From: Tritrichomonas foetus
Taxonomy: Eukaryota; Parabasalia; Tritrichomonadida; Tritrichomonadidae
Assembly (NCBI GenBank): GCA_001839685.1
Contig: MLAK01000927.1
Location: 82,093 to 146,092, forward strand
Length of the DNA: 64,000 nt
Direction: 5' to 3'
In this document: piece after piece, positions 18,316-28,492 of the stretch
How positions within the stretch are numbered: position 1 is the stretch's first letter
How the letters are laid out: the number at the start of each line of letters is the position of its first letter
Made by a program: the position numbers and the translations under genes
The notes under the pieces: model-generated
Seen by the model: only the letters and a program-made list of their open reading frames with translations
What the model was told of the DNA's origin: nothing
Database searches by the model: none

Positions 18316-21300
18316 ATGTTCAATCATGATGAAAATGAGAAAAATATTTCGGAAAATACTAACCTCGATCATTCAACCATTTCATCGATGCTACTTATTG
18401 CGAAAAATATAAACTCGAATCCGCCACAATTAATCGATTTTTGTGATGGCTCACAAGCCCTTCAAACGATTTGCACTCATTTCAATAAACTCGTCGAGCA
18501 AAACGGTTTGGTGAAATATGATAAGAAAAATAGAGAAGATTTAGATTTGATATTTCGGACATTTGTTTCCGAAGTTGTTCGACTGGTAAAAGGAAAGGAA
18601 AAAATTAATGATTCACAAATGCATCTATCTGAGCTTTCATCTTCACATGACAAATATTTGGATACATTTGAAAAATTAGCAGACGCGAAATCATCAATCA
18701 AAAAATTGGAAGACCAAATCGATGATGAAGATTTGAATACCAAAACAGAATTAAAAATGAAAATTAAAAAATTAAATAATACAATTGATTCAATTATAAA
18801 AGATAGCGCCAAAAATAGCAGAAAAGCTGATCAAATTCAAAGAGAATGTGATAATTCCGTTTTTGAAATCCAGAAAAAATATGATCGATTATGCAATAAA
18901 GCCAGAGAAATAAATGATGAAAGAAAAGTATTAAAATATGCCAAAACTCGCTTGGAAAGTCAAATTAATTCCAATAAAGAAGAAATAGGTTCATTGAAAT
19001 TGGAAATTCACGAATTGAAAACTAAGTTGGTGATAAAAACTGATGAAATCGAAGTTCTCAAAGCTCAAAACATTGAAAGTGAAATGCATGCTCAAAATCT
19101 TCTCACTGATAACCAAAAATTAGCGATTGTTGTAAATGATTATAAATCAAAATATGAGAAATCTAAATTAGCCATTAAGCAGCTCGATCCTCGTATAATA
19201 GCTGATATAGAAAACGATAAAAAGAACTTACAATCATCAGTAAAAATATTAACTGATACTTTAGATAATACCTCAGAAGAGCTTATTCAGTCTATGAACC
19301 ATTATAATAATTCAATCAATTTGGTTCATAAAATGGTGCAAATGATAAATTCAATGGATGAAAAATTGAATATTCAAAAGTCAATGATTGATCGATTATC
19401 ACAAGAAAAAATAAACTTAATGAAATCAAGAGACGATTTATTCCATGATTTTAACAAAATTCAGGATAAAAATTCTATTATTGATCAGATTAAGCAAAAC
19501 ATGTTCCCTGAATTTAATGGTGATGACAAAGAAATCCCAAGTTTATTAAATGAGATGATAAATAATCAAAATAATTTAATGAAAAATCAAAATAAGAGAC
19601 TTTTTACAATGATTGAGAATCTAACTAAATTTTTAGTGAATTTAATTTCATCAAATCAGATTGATTACTTATTATTAAGACAAAATGATGATGATTCGAA
19701 CCTGAATGATGATAACAACTTCAAAGATCAAATTTTATTGGAAGCTGCAAGAATTCGTCAATATATGAGTCAAAATAGTTTAGATCTTGAAAATGATGAT
19801 CAAATTTTAGACTTATCCAAAATTTGTAAAGATAGAGAATTATTTAATGTTCTTTCTTCACAAATTGTTGTTAATCGAATTATTCAAAAGCATAGTGAAT
19901 CTTTAGAACTGCATGATTCGAAACAAGCTGTAATAATGAATGAAATATCGCAAGTTTTAGAATATCAAGGAGATTATGAAAGACTTCCTGAATATATTCA
20001 AAATATTAAAAGCATCATTGACAATATTATAGAAGAAACTAAAGCGAAGAATATTCATCATTTAAAGAAAACTATGATTTATAAAATGAATATTCTTAAT
20101 GATTTTGATTCAAATCTCCGAGAATTATTAAATTATGAAGAAGATTTGATCCATCTTCCTCATTTTGTATGCGAATATATCAAAGACATTGAAAAAAGAA
20201 CCTATGAAGAACGTCATCATATTCAATATTCTTACCAAAGCCAAATTAAACAACTTCAGACTCAATTTAATGAAGAGAAGGTGAAAGCAATTAATTATAT
20301 TAAATCTTTAGAAGCTGAAAATAAACAATTCAAAGAAAAGCTTAATCTAATATCGAAAGAAAAAATTGAACTTGAAAAAGAATTTAATAACATGAAAGAA
20401 AAAGCTTTACATTCTGTGAAAACTGAGCAAATTAATCACGATGAATCTCATAATAAATTAAATGAGTTACTAAATTGTTATAATGATCTTCAAAACGATG
20501 CCAATCGTTTGCGTAGTGAGAATAAAGAATTAATTAATAAATTAGATGAAACCCAAAAATTATCTGATGTTAGAATTAACGAAATGATAAATCAAATGAA
20601 TGAACAGCATAAACAAGAGCTTGATGCAATAAAAGAATCAAAAGCTTCACAAGAAGAGAAACTAAATGATGATTCTAAAAAATTAAAAGATAAATACAAG
20701 AAATTAAAAGTTAATTTTAAGCAAGTCATGTCAACATATGTTGATGCTTTTAATAAACAGAAAAACATGATTACGACATTGAAACTTAAAAATGATGAAT
20801 TATCTAAGAATTCAATCACTAATCTAAATGAAAAAAATACTGATAATCATTTTCAAATTGAAAATTTAAAATTACAAGCAACAAATAAATCATTATCATC
20901 TGAAAAGCAAAGCCTTCTTACGAAAATCACTCAACTTAACGAAAAAATCAATCAAATTCAACAAGCTCGAGATATATATTGGGAATCCCAAATTGCTGTG
21001 AAAGAAAATGAATTCAAAAAGCGAATTTTTGTGAGTGAGCAAGCATTAAATGACTTCACTCATAACATTATTACTCAAATTTCTACTTATATTCCTAAAC
21101 CCATTGAAATATCTCAACAGTTTGCTCAAAAAGGAATTGCTACATTAATGACTAAAATCGAAAATAATGAAAACTTAATCTCAGAAATGCAGAGAGAACT
21201 TTTGAAAATTCATAAATCCGATGCTTATTTGGAGGAAAGATACAATGCGTGGGAAAAATGGGGAAGATTTACTTATGAAAGCATTATTGGATCCAAAGCA

Positions 21301-21555
21301 CAGAAAAATTCACAAGATTTAAGATATGCACTTGGTGAAATCATGCTATCAACAATTAATCAAAGAAATATATTCAATAAACTGGAAAGTCTTAGAATTC
21401 AAAAGAAAATTATGTTGAAAAATGATATTTTTGAACGAATTGATCAAGATATTTCATTAAGTAGTATTATTATTCTAATTCTCGCTGTAAAGAAAATGAC
21501 GCCATTAAAATCTTTTTCGCTTCCATTAATTAAAAGTGAAAATACACAAAAATAA
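18316..21555 (+). CDS. Long coiled-coil protein, function unknown
   Basis: A 1,079-residue protein that is mostly alpha-helical heptad-type sequence, rich in Lys, Glu, Asn and Leu. The N-terminal 90 residues are less charged. Coiled coil runs roughly from residue 100 to 370 and again from about 620 to 980, with a less regular middle rich in Asn/Asp/Ile. The last 100 residues (YNAWEKWGRFTYESIIGSKA) look more globular and hold the only Trp-rich patch. No signal peptide, membrane segment or enzymatic motif is seen. Proteins of this kind in flagellates are often cytoskeletal, centrosomal or tethering factors, but I cannot place it in a family. The ATG at 18316 is the first in frame. Confidence 0.78.
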   Translation: MFNHDENEKNISENTNLDHSTISSMLLIAKNINSNPPQLIDFCDGSQALQTICTHFNKLVEQNGLVKYDKKNREDLDLIFRTFVSEVVRLVKGKEKINDSQMHLSELSSSHDKYLDTFEKLADAKSSIKKLEDQIDDEDLNTKTELKMKIKKLNNTIDSIIKDSAKNSRKADQIQRECDNSVFEIQKKYDRLCNKAREINDERKVLKYAKTRLESQINSNKEEIGSLKLEIHELKTKLVIKTDEIEVLKAQNIESEMHAQNLLTDNQKLAIVVNDYKSKYEKSKLAIKQLDPRIIADIENDKKNLQSSVKILTDTLDNTSEELIQSMNHYNNSINLVHKMVQMINSMDEKLNIQKSMIDRLSQEKINLMKSRDDLFHDFNKIQDKNSIIDQIKQNMFPEFNGDDKEIPSLLNEMINNQNNLMKNQNKRLFTMIENLTKFLVNLISSNQIDYLLLRQNDDDSNLNDDNNFKDQILLEAARIRQYMSQNSLDLENDDQILDLSKICKDRELFNVLSSQIVVNRIIQKHSESLELHDSKQAVIMNEISQVLEYQGDYERLPEYIQNIKSIIDNIIEETKAKNIHHLKKTMIYKMNILNDFDSNLRELLNYEEDLIHLPHFVCEYIKDIEKRTYEERHHIQYSYQSQIKQLQTQFNEEKVKAINYIKSLEAENKQFKEKLNLISKEKIELEKEFNNMKEKALHSVKTEQINHDESHNKLNELLNCYNDLQNDANRLRSENKELINKLDETQKLSDVRINEMINQMNEQHKQELDAIKESKASQEEKLNDDSKKLKDKYKKLKVNFKQVMSTYVDAFNKQKNMITTLKLKNDELSKNSITNLNEKNTDNHFQIENLKLQATNKSLSSEKQSLLTKITQLNEKINQIQQARDIYWESQIAVKENEFKKRIFVSEQALNDFTHNIITQISTYIPKPIEISQQFAQKGIATLMTKIENNENLISEMQRELLKIHKSDAYLEERYNAWEKWGRFTYESIIGSKAQKNSQDLRYALGEIMLSTINQRNIFNKLESLRIQKKIMLKNDIFERIDQDISLSSIIILILAVKKMTPLKSFSLPLIKSENTQK

Positions 21556-23462
21556 ATATATCGATTTGTTTTGAATTGAAATTTATTTCAGGAGACATAC
21601 TTTTTGATTTGTTTTATTAAATATTAGGTATATTAATCGAGAATTCTTTTTTTTTTTTTTTTACTTTCTTTTCTTTTCTTATATTATCTTTGTTTCTCAG
21701 ATGTGAATTCTTGTTGATAAAAATAAATATGTATCAAATGATGTGAGGTTTTCAAAATTTATTATGTTATATTTGTGTAAAGAAGCAATAAAATGAAAAT
21801 TTATAACACATAGATTTTTAGATACTTTTCTAAAGATGTAGTGAAACGAGGTAATATGGTTACATTATTATGTTTTCCGGAAAAACTTCAAATTAGATAT
21901 TTCAATAATAGAGTGGAATAAATGAATAGCATTCCGAAATTCTTTGAATTAAAAAACCTATAAGGTAAATAAATGCAGCTAATCGTCTGCTGTTTTTTTT
22001 AAAAAAAAAAAATAGAAATAGAAAAATGACATTACATTCGTTTAATGGATTAATCCATTCAACTATAAGTTGGACATCAGACAAAGGAAATTTGATTCTT
22101 CAGTGTAATTCCCAATTGAAACAATTTATGAATTTTTCTTTGGAAAAGGAAGAAGCATTATTTACAAAGAGATTAAATGGGCAATAAATCGGGGTCAGTA
22201 AACCAACACCAAACAATAGATATATAAAAACGTTAATGCTAGTGATTTCTTGATACACTTTTAGTCAACTATTAATGATGTTCTTCCACAAACCATGAAG
22301 ATATTGAATGAATTCTTCTTGGCAATTTTCATTTGCTGGAATAAATTAAGTGAATACCCTTACTATAATATTATCCAAACTAAATTATATTGAAATTCAA
22401 GTTCTATAATTTTTATTAGTGCATGAACAAGTATGGTACAATTTTTATCTGGAAGATAACATAGTATTTCCTCTAATAAATAGTATCCACAATGGTCAAT
22501 TAGATCACAAATATTTTCATATGATTCACATAAAATAGATTGTGCAATCAATTTTGCTGTTTCAAATTTGGCTTTAATATTCATTATTTCGAATTTGGGA
22601 ATTAAAATATATCAGTTTCATAAAATATTGAACTTTGATAATGAATTGTAGAAAGAATAAATTCGCAAATAAATTGATAATATACATTATTGTTAATAAA
22701 TGATTAGAAACCATATGATTGGAATTTGCATTCTTGAATGGTATCCACCCTTTTATGATATGATATAGATTTAATTAAAATCACCTAGTTTTAAACATTA
22801 TTTTCATTTAACTGGATCTCCTAGTATTGGAAAATTCAATTTTATCTCTATAAACATTTTCCAATTAACAGAAATACTTTGATTCCAATGCCACTACCAC
22901 AAAGAAACGCAGATTACAAAACAGGCCAAACAGACATTCAACAATCAATCAAAGATATTTAAGAACATAGCTTATCCGATCATCGATTTCTTTTTCAAAT
23001 ATATGACATTCAAATCAAACAGACTTCATGAAATAAAAAACAAATTGAATCTCGATAAAACAGCCCAGTTGAGACAAAACAAGTAAAATTATTGAAATTA
23101 ACTTGACATATTTGAACTATGATGTTTGAAATTATGTTTTTAGCAAAGATTCTTTTGTTCATCTCCATCTTTGATGAAAGCATTAACTAATAGATTAATA
23201 AACTATTTTCTTTTTTAATTTGTATTTTTTGGTAGGTTTATTAACTATATGAAAAGCCATTGGGCAGAAGGCTGGTTTAATGTTTTGGAGTACACTGTGA
23301 AATAAATTCGATGAATGTAGCATTGAAAAAGTTTGTGATTATATAAACTATTCAAAGTAATTCATAGTGAATTAATTCACCTATATTTCCCGTTTACAAA
23401 GTTCTCAAAATTCAATAGATGCACCGTTACTTGCAATTCATCAAAAACTCCATCACCAAAAA
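21556..23462. other. Long spacer with gene fragments
   Basis: 1.9 kb without an intact gene. It holds a run of 16 T at 21647-21662, an ARM-like fragment on the minus strand at 22363-22584, and a plus-strand stretch from 22888 that reads as a short protein with early stops. A TTCACCT motif at 23376-23382 lies 80 bases before the IFT20 ATG. The AT content is high throughout. Confidence 0.5.
22363..22584 (-). pseudogene. ARM-repeat-like fragment
   Basis: A 73-codon frame from ATG resembling one to two armadillo-type repeats (ICDLIDHCGYYLLEEILCYL then ILVHALIKIIELE). After its stop, a second protein-like stretch continues in another frame towards 22250, with NENCQEEFIQYLHGLWKNII. The short length plus the frame change suggests the broken 3' end of an importin-like or other ARM protein gene. 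It could be a chance ORF; no parent gene is in the window. Confidence 0.3.
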
Positions 23463-23855
23463 ATGGATTCGGGAATCCAAAAAGTGATATTTGATCAGGA
23501 GAACAACTATCAATTGAAAGTGATTGAACCAGAGCAATTCAAAGAAACTCTCAAGCTTAAAAATGGTTGCGATCAATTTTCAGGTGAAGTTAGCGAATTC
23601 ATGAAAGCCGTCAAAGAGTTCCTTACTTTCATGGAGACGCAAAGCCGGCGAGTCGAGGACCAGAAACTTCGTTCGATCGCACTCAGAAATCGAGTAAACG
23701 ACGAAATCGAGGCACGAAAACAGAAACAAATGGACCTCCAAAACGAGATTGAGGCTCGTCAGAAGGTCCTCGAAAAGCTCACATCAGAAATTCGCTCGTT
23801 TGAAGAGTATGATCGCCAACTTGCTGATAATGCGGAAAAGCTATCAATGATTTGA
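23463..23855 (+). CDS. Intraflagellar transport protein IFT20
   Basis: A 130-residue coiled-coil protein that aligns along its length with IFT20: an N-terminal segment with YQLKVIEPEQFKETLKLKNG (human LRVLDPEVTQQTIELKEE), a middle KLRSIALRNRVNDEIEARKQ (human [20 protein letters not shown]), and a C-terminal coiled coil ending near residue 125. The length matches the family (about 132). IFT20 is the small IFT-B subunit that links the train to Golgi-derived vesicles and pairs with IFT54, so it serves flagellar assembly and membrane-protein delivery. GC content and codon use are visibly higher than in flanking DNA. The ATG at 23463 fits the family N-terminus. It stands alone, upstream of the Rad23-like gene by about 400 bases. 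Confidence 0.9.
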   Translation: MDSGIQKVIFDQENNYQLKVIEPEQFKETLKLKNGCDQFSGEVSEFMKAVKEFLTFMETQSRRVEDQKLRSIALRNRVNDEIEARKQKQMDLQNEIEARQKVLEKLTSEIRSFEEYDRQLADNAEKLSMI

Positions 23856-24251
23856 AAAAATTGAGTATTTTTAGAGAGTGGCAACTTCTTGTCATTTTGT
23901 AATAGTCACTTTTCGGCAATTTCCAATAAGGATAATATCAACTCTATAATTGAGAATTTAAATATATAAATATTATTAAAATATGATACTTTCTATAAAA
24001 TCTCTACTCACTAGTGATTCTTTCCACAATAATTTCATTTTCAATTATCGTTCACGATAAAAATTCATGAAATATATCATATTTATTCTTTGATGTTCAA
24101 GTCATGGTTCGATTTCATGGCATGCCAAAAGATAATTGTGACCCACAATGAAAAATGTGTATTATTCAAACTAAATGTCACTAGGTATTTTTATTCAAAA
24201 TATTGAGTGTTTTTGGTAAATAATTTGAGAAAATATTCAATTTTTTCTAAT

Positions 24252-24258
24252 TTCACCT
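24252..24258 (+). promoter_or_regulatory. TTCACCT motif before Rad23-like gene
   Basis: TTCACCT lies 10 bases before the ATG at 24269. The same heptamer recurs in several intergenic regions of this window; its role is unknown. Confidence 0.3.
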
Positions 24259-24268
24259 TATCATCTTG

Positions 24269-25945
24269 ATGAAACTCTTTATTCAGCAAATTCATCAAGA
24301 TCCCATAGAAATCGATATCTCTCCCGATGCTTCCCTCGAACAATTACGTGAGCTTTTAGTTTCGCAGCATTCTTATCCATCAGATCGAGAAATCAAATTT
24401 ATTTATGACGGAACAATTTTAAAACGGTCAACAATTATATCAGAGATTCCAGAAAATGGAAGAATTGTTGCTTATTTCAAAAAGTCAGCAAAAGAAAGAC
24501 AGAAGCCAGCGAATAACAAAAATTCTGATATTAATCAGCCTACCCTGCAAAAAAACAATACAATTCAATCAGAAAATTTACCTATTCAAAATGATTCAAC
24601 CCCCAAAGAATTAACCCAACCAATCGAATCCAACAAAAGTGAAGAAAATATTCATAAAAATGGAGAAAATATTCATAAAAATGGAGAAAATATTCATAAA
24701 AGTGAAGAAAATATTCATAAAAATGAAGAAAATATTCATAAAAGTGAAGAAAATACTCATAAAAGTGAAGTAAATATTCATAAAAATGAAGAAAATATTC
24801 ATAAATCGGAAAATTCTCAAACAAATCAAAATGATAAAAAGAAGAAAAAGAAGAAGAAGAAGAAAGTAAGAAAAGTGAACAAAGTAAAATCTGAACAAAC
24901 AGAAAAAACAGAAAATCTTCAAGAAGAAAATTTGGAATCACACAAACCAAAAAAGGTCAAAAAACGTTCACATTCTCGTCGAAATAAAAGAAAAAAATCA
25001 ATTAGAGAATCCCCTATTAACACTGATCATCAAAGAAAAAATAACAAAAATTTGCGTAATATTCAAAGTTTAAAATTAGTCAATCTCCGAAACTTAAAAA
25101 TTTTACAAAATTTACAGTATTTTCAAAATATACATAACTTTCAAACCATACTCAGTCTAGAGAAATTACTAAATCAAAAAAAATTAAAAAATACGCATAA
25201 TTGTAACAATATACAAAACACTCAAAATATTCGTAGTCTACAGAGCACACAAAATATTCCACACATGCAAACACTCTGGAAATATCATCCAACGCAAAAT
25301 ACCATGAATTTCCAAGATCTCAGAAAATTTCATGCCATACCAAGTTTATATAATTTTAATTTTTTACAACAACATACTGCCTATCGTAAAAATAATGCTC
25401 GTGCTTTTTTAGAATTATTCAAAAATAATCCACAAAATCTCGAAAATTTGAACCAAGGAAGTAATTTTTTTAGAAGAACGTTGCCTCCAATTGACGAAGC
25501 ACTTGAAGAAAAATTAGAACTTCTCATTGCAGAATCGATTGAAAAAACACACCTTGAACAAATTTATGATGAAAAAAATCGCTTTTATTGTTTTTTGAAT
25601 GAAACTCGTCGAATTTCCGACTTAGTGGATCATAATCCTGGTTTAAAAATCGTATTAAACCAATATTTCAGGAAGAATTATACAGCAGCTTCATCAAATC
25701 AAACTTTTGATGTTTCTTCTGCATTTGAGCTCGCCGGTTTTGTAACAACGGCCCCAACTGTTTTAAAGGATACCGATTCTGCAGAAATTGAACAATTGCC
25801 TGATTATTATCAAGACCAAATTTATCGATGGGTGAGGAAAGGATTTAAAAAGCGTGAGGTGTTACAAGCTTTTGTTCAAAGCGAATTTAATGAAAAAGAA
25901 GTCGAAAGAAATTTAATGATTTCAAAAGAAAAAACTAAGGAATAA
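24269..25945 (+). CDS. Rad23-like ubiquitin-like/UBA shuttle protein
   Basis: A 558-residue protein. Residues 1-75 form a ubiquitin-like domain (MKLFIQQIHQDPIEIDISPD, then REIKFIYDGTILK). Residues 126-181 are eight tandem copies of a seven-residue unit ENIHK(N/S)(G/E), followed by a Lys run near 190-205 and a basic stretch. A Leu/Asn/Gln-rich middle (about 255-360) has no clear family. Residues about 370-435 (ARAFLELFKNNPQ to FYCFLNET) resemble the XPC-binding/STI1-like segment of Rad23. The C-terminus (VRKGFKKREVLQAFVQSEFN) resembles a UBA domain. UBL-UBA proteins deliver ubiquitinated clients to the proteasome; Rad23 also aids nucleotide-excision repair. Only one UBA is evident where Rad23 has two, and a ubiquilin-like identity is possible. 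The frame opens at TTG 24266, but ATG 24269 is the real start. Confidence 0.65.
   Translation: MKLFIQQIHQDPIEIDISPDASLEQLRELLVSQHSYPSDREIKFIYDGTILKRSTIISEIPENGRIVAYFKKSAKERQKPANNKNSDINQPTLQKNNTIQSENLPIQNDSTPKELTQPIESNKSEENIHKNGENIHKNGENIHKSEENIHKNEENIHKSEENTHKSEVNIHKNEENIHKSENSQTNQNDKKKKKKKKKKVRKVNKVKSEQTEKTENLQEENLESHKPKKVKKRSHSRRNKRKKSIRESPINTDHQRKNNKNLRNIQSLKLVNLRNLKILQNLQYFQNIHNFQTILSLEKLLNQKKLKNTHNCNNIQNTQNIRSLQSTQNIPHMQTLWKYHPTQNTMNFQDLRKFHAIPSLYNFNFLQQHTAYRKNNARAFLELFKNNPQNLENLNQGSNFFRRTLPPIDEALEEKLELLIAESIEKTHLEQIYDEKNRFYCFLNETRRISDLVDHNPGLKIVLNQYFRKNYTAASSNQTFDVSSAFELAGFVTTAPTVLKDTDSAEIEQLPDYYQDQIYRWVRKGFKKREVLQAFVQSEFNEKEVERNLMISKEKTKE
24644..24811 (+). repeat. 21-bp tandem repeat, 8 copies
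   Basis: Eight in-frame copies of GAAAATATTCATAAAAATGG plus one A, with scattered substitutions at the sixth and seventh codons. The first copies are the most alike, suggesting recent expansion. It encodes the ENIHKxx array. Confidence 0.95.
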
Positions 25946-26162
25946 TTATCTTATTTTTTATTTGGATTATCCTGATTTTTCTTTAGATTAAAATGTATAA
26001 TTATGTATTTCATTGTAGCTGGTGGTAAAATTATAATTTATTTTCCAAAAATAAATTTGGAAAAATTGTAGAAATTAAAACTTGTTTATTATTAATCATT
26101 GATTATTATTTTCATATTGAAATGCAAATTTAAGAAAGATCATAATTCCAACTGATTTAATT

Positions 26163-27296
26163 TCATGCATCTTCACTGGAATGATCATGTTCTCTAAGAT
26201 TCATGAGAAAATCACATCTCGATACTTCATCTTTATTCTGAATAATTCTCCCTTTGTGAACGATCCAACCGATTTCTGGTTTTATTTCAAATGTCATTGA
26301 ATCCTGTTTTAGCCCAATAAACCCCGAGCGAAATTCGCATTCAATCGGTGATTTGTTTGCTGGATCTTCCCATGGTAAATATGATATTAAATTGAAAGGA
26401 ACAGGAATCATTTCACTTGGTATTGAATCATACTGAGTGATATCTTGAATTGATCTTTTATTACCTTCTGTGTCATATGGGAAGAATGAACAAATCCAAC
26501 CATCAATGGATATTTCATCATATAAATAATCTTCTTCCTCTCCTACACAAATTCTGATCATATCTTTCCAAAACTTTCTATGTATTGGACCTTTTCCTTC
26601 TTTAGTATAAATACATTCGTTGATTATTGGTATTAATTTTGAAGTCCACCATTCTAGATCAAATTTTTCTATAAATTTAACTTTTTCTAAAATTTTTCTC
26701 CAGTCTTCAACTGAACCCTCTAAGTTAATATAGGGTAAACCACATCCACAAAATGAACAATCATAAACAAAATAATTTTGCATTGCTGCCATAATGGTGA
26801 GTTGACTTGCTGCTTTTGATACTGGAGTTGTTGTTGTGAAATTTGATGTTAAATTTTCGATCAGTTCACTTCCAGTAAATGAACTGATTTGATCAGCCAA
26901 TTCATCAAAGATTTCCATCCAATCTTTTTCTGTAGCCTCTTCTGGAAACATATTTTTTTTAACCTTTAATGTTTCAACTCCATTAAACTTCACAAATTCA
27001 TTTTTGAATTTTTCAGAATTTGCTGCAACATGATGAGTAAATCCTTGAATGATCAATAGCCAGATAATATCTGGAGTTATTGTGATTGGCCTATGCTCAC
27101 AGAATGCAAAAACATATCCCTCCAACAGAGGATGTTCTCCTTTATATACCAAATCTTCTTTTACTGATGTGCTTAGTATTTCTATTTTTTGGTCGTGAGG
27201 AATGAATTGATTTTTTATTTCATTCCATGATGAAGTCTTCCAAAGGCCTGTCGGTGGTTTTTTATCATCCAAATGTATTTTTAAACAATGTGACAT
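26163..27296 (-). CDS. DUF4419 family protein
   Basis: A 377-residue protein matching the DUF4419 family across its length: HPLLEGYVFAFCEHRPITIT and PDIIWLLIIQGFTHHVAAN near residues 55-95, FCGCGLPYINLEGSVEDWRK near 180-200, FDLEWWTSKLIPIINE near 210-225, and the late ISIDGWICSFFPYD block. The family occurs in fungi, protists and some bacteria and has no established function. No signal peptide or membrane segment is seen, so it is probably soluble. The ATG at 27296 has an initiator 9 bases upstream. It converges with the Rad23-like gene, 217 bases away. Confidence 0.9.
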   Translation of the reverse strand: MSHCLKIHLDDKKPPTGLWKTSSWNEIKNQFIPHDQKIEILSTSVKEDLVYKGEHPLLEGYVFAFCEHRPITITPDIIWLLIIQGFTHHVAANSEKFKNEFVKFNGVETLKVKKNMFPEEATEKDWMEIFDELADQISSFTGSELIENLTSNFTTTTPVSKAASQLTIMAAMQNYFVYDCSFCGCGLPYINLEGSVEDWRKILEKVKFIEKFDLEWWTSKLIPIINECIYTKEGKGPIHRKFWKDMIRICVGEEEDYLYDEISIDGWICSFFPYDTEGNKRSIQDITQYDSIPSEMIPVPFNLISYLPWEDPANKSPIECEFRSGFIGLKQDSMTFEIKPEIGWIVHKGRIIQNKDEVSRCDFLMNLREHDHSSEDA

Positions 27297-27301
27297 TTGA
27301 T

Positions 27302-27307
27302 TAGTGA
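27302..27307 (-). promoter_or_regulatory. Inr for DUF4419 gene
   Basis: The minus strand reads TCACTA. The predicted start at 27305 gives a 9-nt leader. Confidence 0.55.
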
Positions 27308-28492
27308 TGTGAATATGAATTCATTTGTCGTTTGATAATTAAAATTTTGGAGCTATCGTTATTGCCTCAATCATCAATTCAATGATTAATTGATTTTCTA
27401 AGAAACCGTTTTGCCTCTAAAATACCAAATCTTCAGATGTTTAGTTTATAACGAGAATCTGATATTTTTTTGGAAAACGCAAGGTTGCTGAAAACAATAA
27501 AAACCATGTTTTGTAATATCACCAGTGGGATACATGGGAAGAATAGGAATTGATGTATAAAAAACCGAAAAAATGGATATTATTTCCCCATCTCTCCCAT
27601 CAAAAAATGAGGGCAATTTGAATGATTTTCCCAAATTTATTTTCTCACTTAACCTGGTTCATTGAAGTCCAGAAGCTGCTGAGTTTCCTGAATATTTAGC
27701 CATAGTTGAACCATTTCAATACATAGCTATCAATGAAATTAGTTTTCAAAAAAGTCATCATTTTACTTTTATATACATATTTTTTCAATCATTTTTCTAT
27801 ATTAGAAGGCCCTAAGCTTAGAGATGATCAACATAGATCATGAACAGCGCAACATTGAGATTAACGAACAAACCTTGAATGAACTATGAAGATATATGCA
27901 TAAATCGATAAAAAAATTTTCTTAGGATGTCGTTCTTTCCAAACAATTATATGATGATGTTATCATATGACGCTGCGCATTCTCTTTATGAATCGTTTCT
28001 GATTTCGTTTAACGTCCATATAGGAAAACTTTCAATTTTTGTGCTTTATTTTTAATCTTTCTGACTTCGAATTATTGGGATGAAAATCATTATTACTCGT
28101 GCATTGTTCATGCAGCTCAGCTATATTATTAATTGACATTGGCGACAAATCTGTGAATAGTTTTATGTGAGGTGGAAAAGCAAAGTCTTTCTTATTCACT
28201 CCAAAGAATATCCTCAAATAGTTTTCACCGATAGAATCACATTAAATAACTATCAGAAATATTAAAGAGCGAAACTTAAAATAAAAAAACATTGAATAAA
28301 GCTTGACAAAAACAAGGAATTCTTTGGGGAAAAAAAAACGATCCAAAATTTGCTAAGAAAAAAATGACAAACAGTCTAAAATTCACAATTTAGTGGTAAA
28401 AACATAAATAATATAGAACCAAAAAAATAAAATGCTCGTGTATTTGTATTTATTCATTATAACATTATAAAAACCGAAATGATTGAAATTTA
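27308..28492. other. Spacer with two protein-like relics
   Basis: 1.2 kb without an intact gene. On the minus strand 27446-27703 is an ATG-started frame of 85 codons interrupted only by one TGA at 27659-27661. Also on the minus strand, 28032-28238 is an open, protein-like frame without ATG at its start. Neither is recognised. The rest is AT-rich spacer. Confidence 0.4.

Noticed and set aside
24090..24125. GGTTCGATTTC, resembling a tRNA T-loop
   Set aside because: No acceptor, D or anticodon stems can be formed around it.
24644..24811. Regular 21-bp repeats as a CRISPR-like array
   Set aside because: The units abut without spacers and lie in frame inside a coding region.
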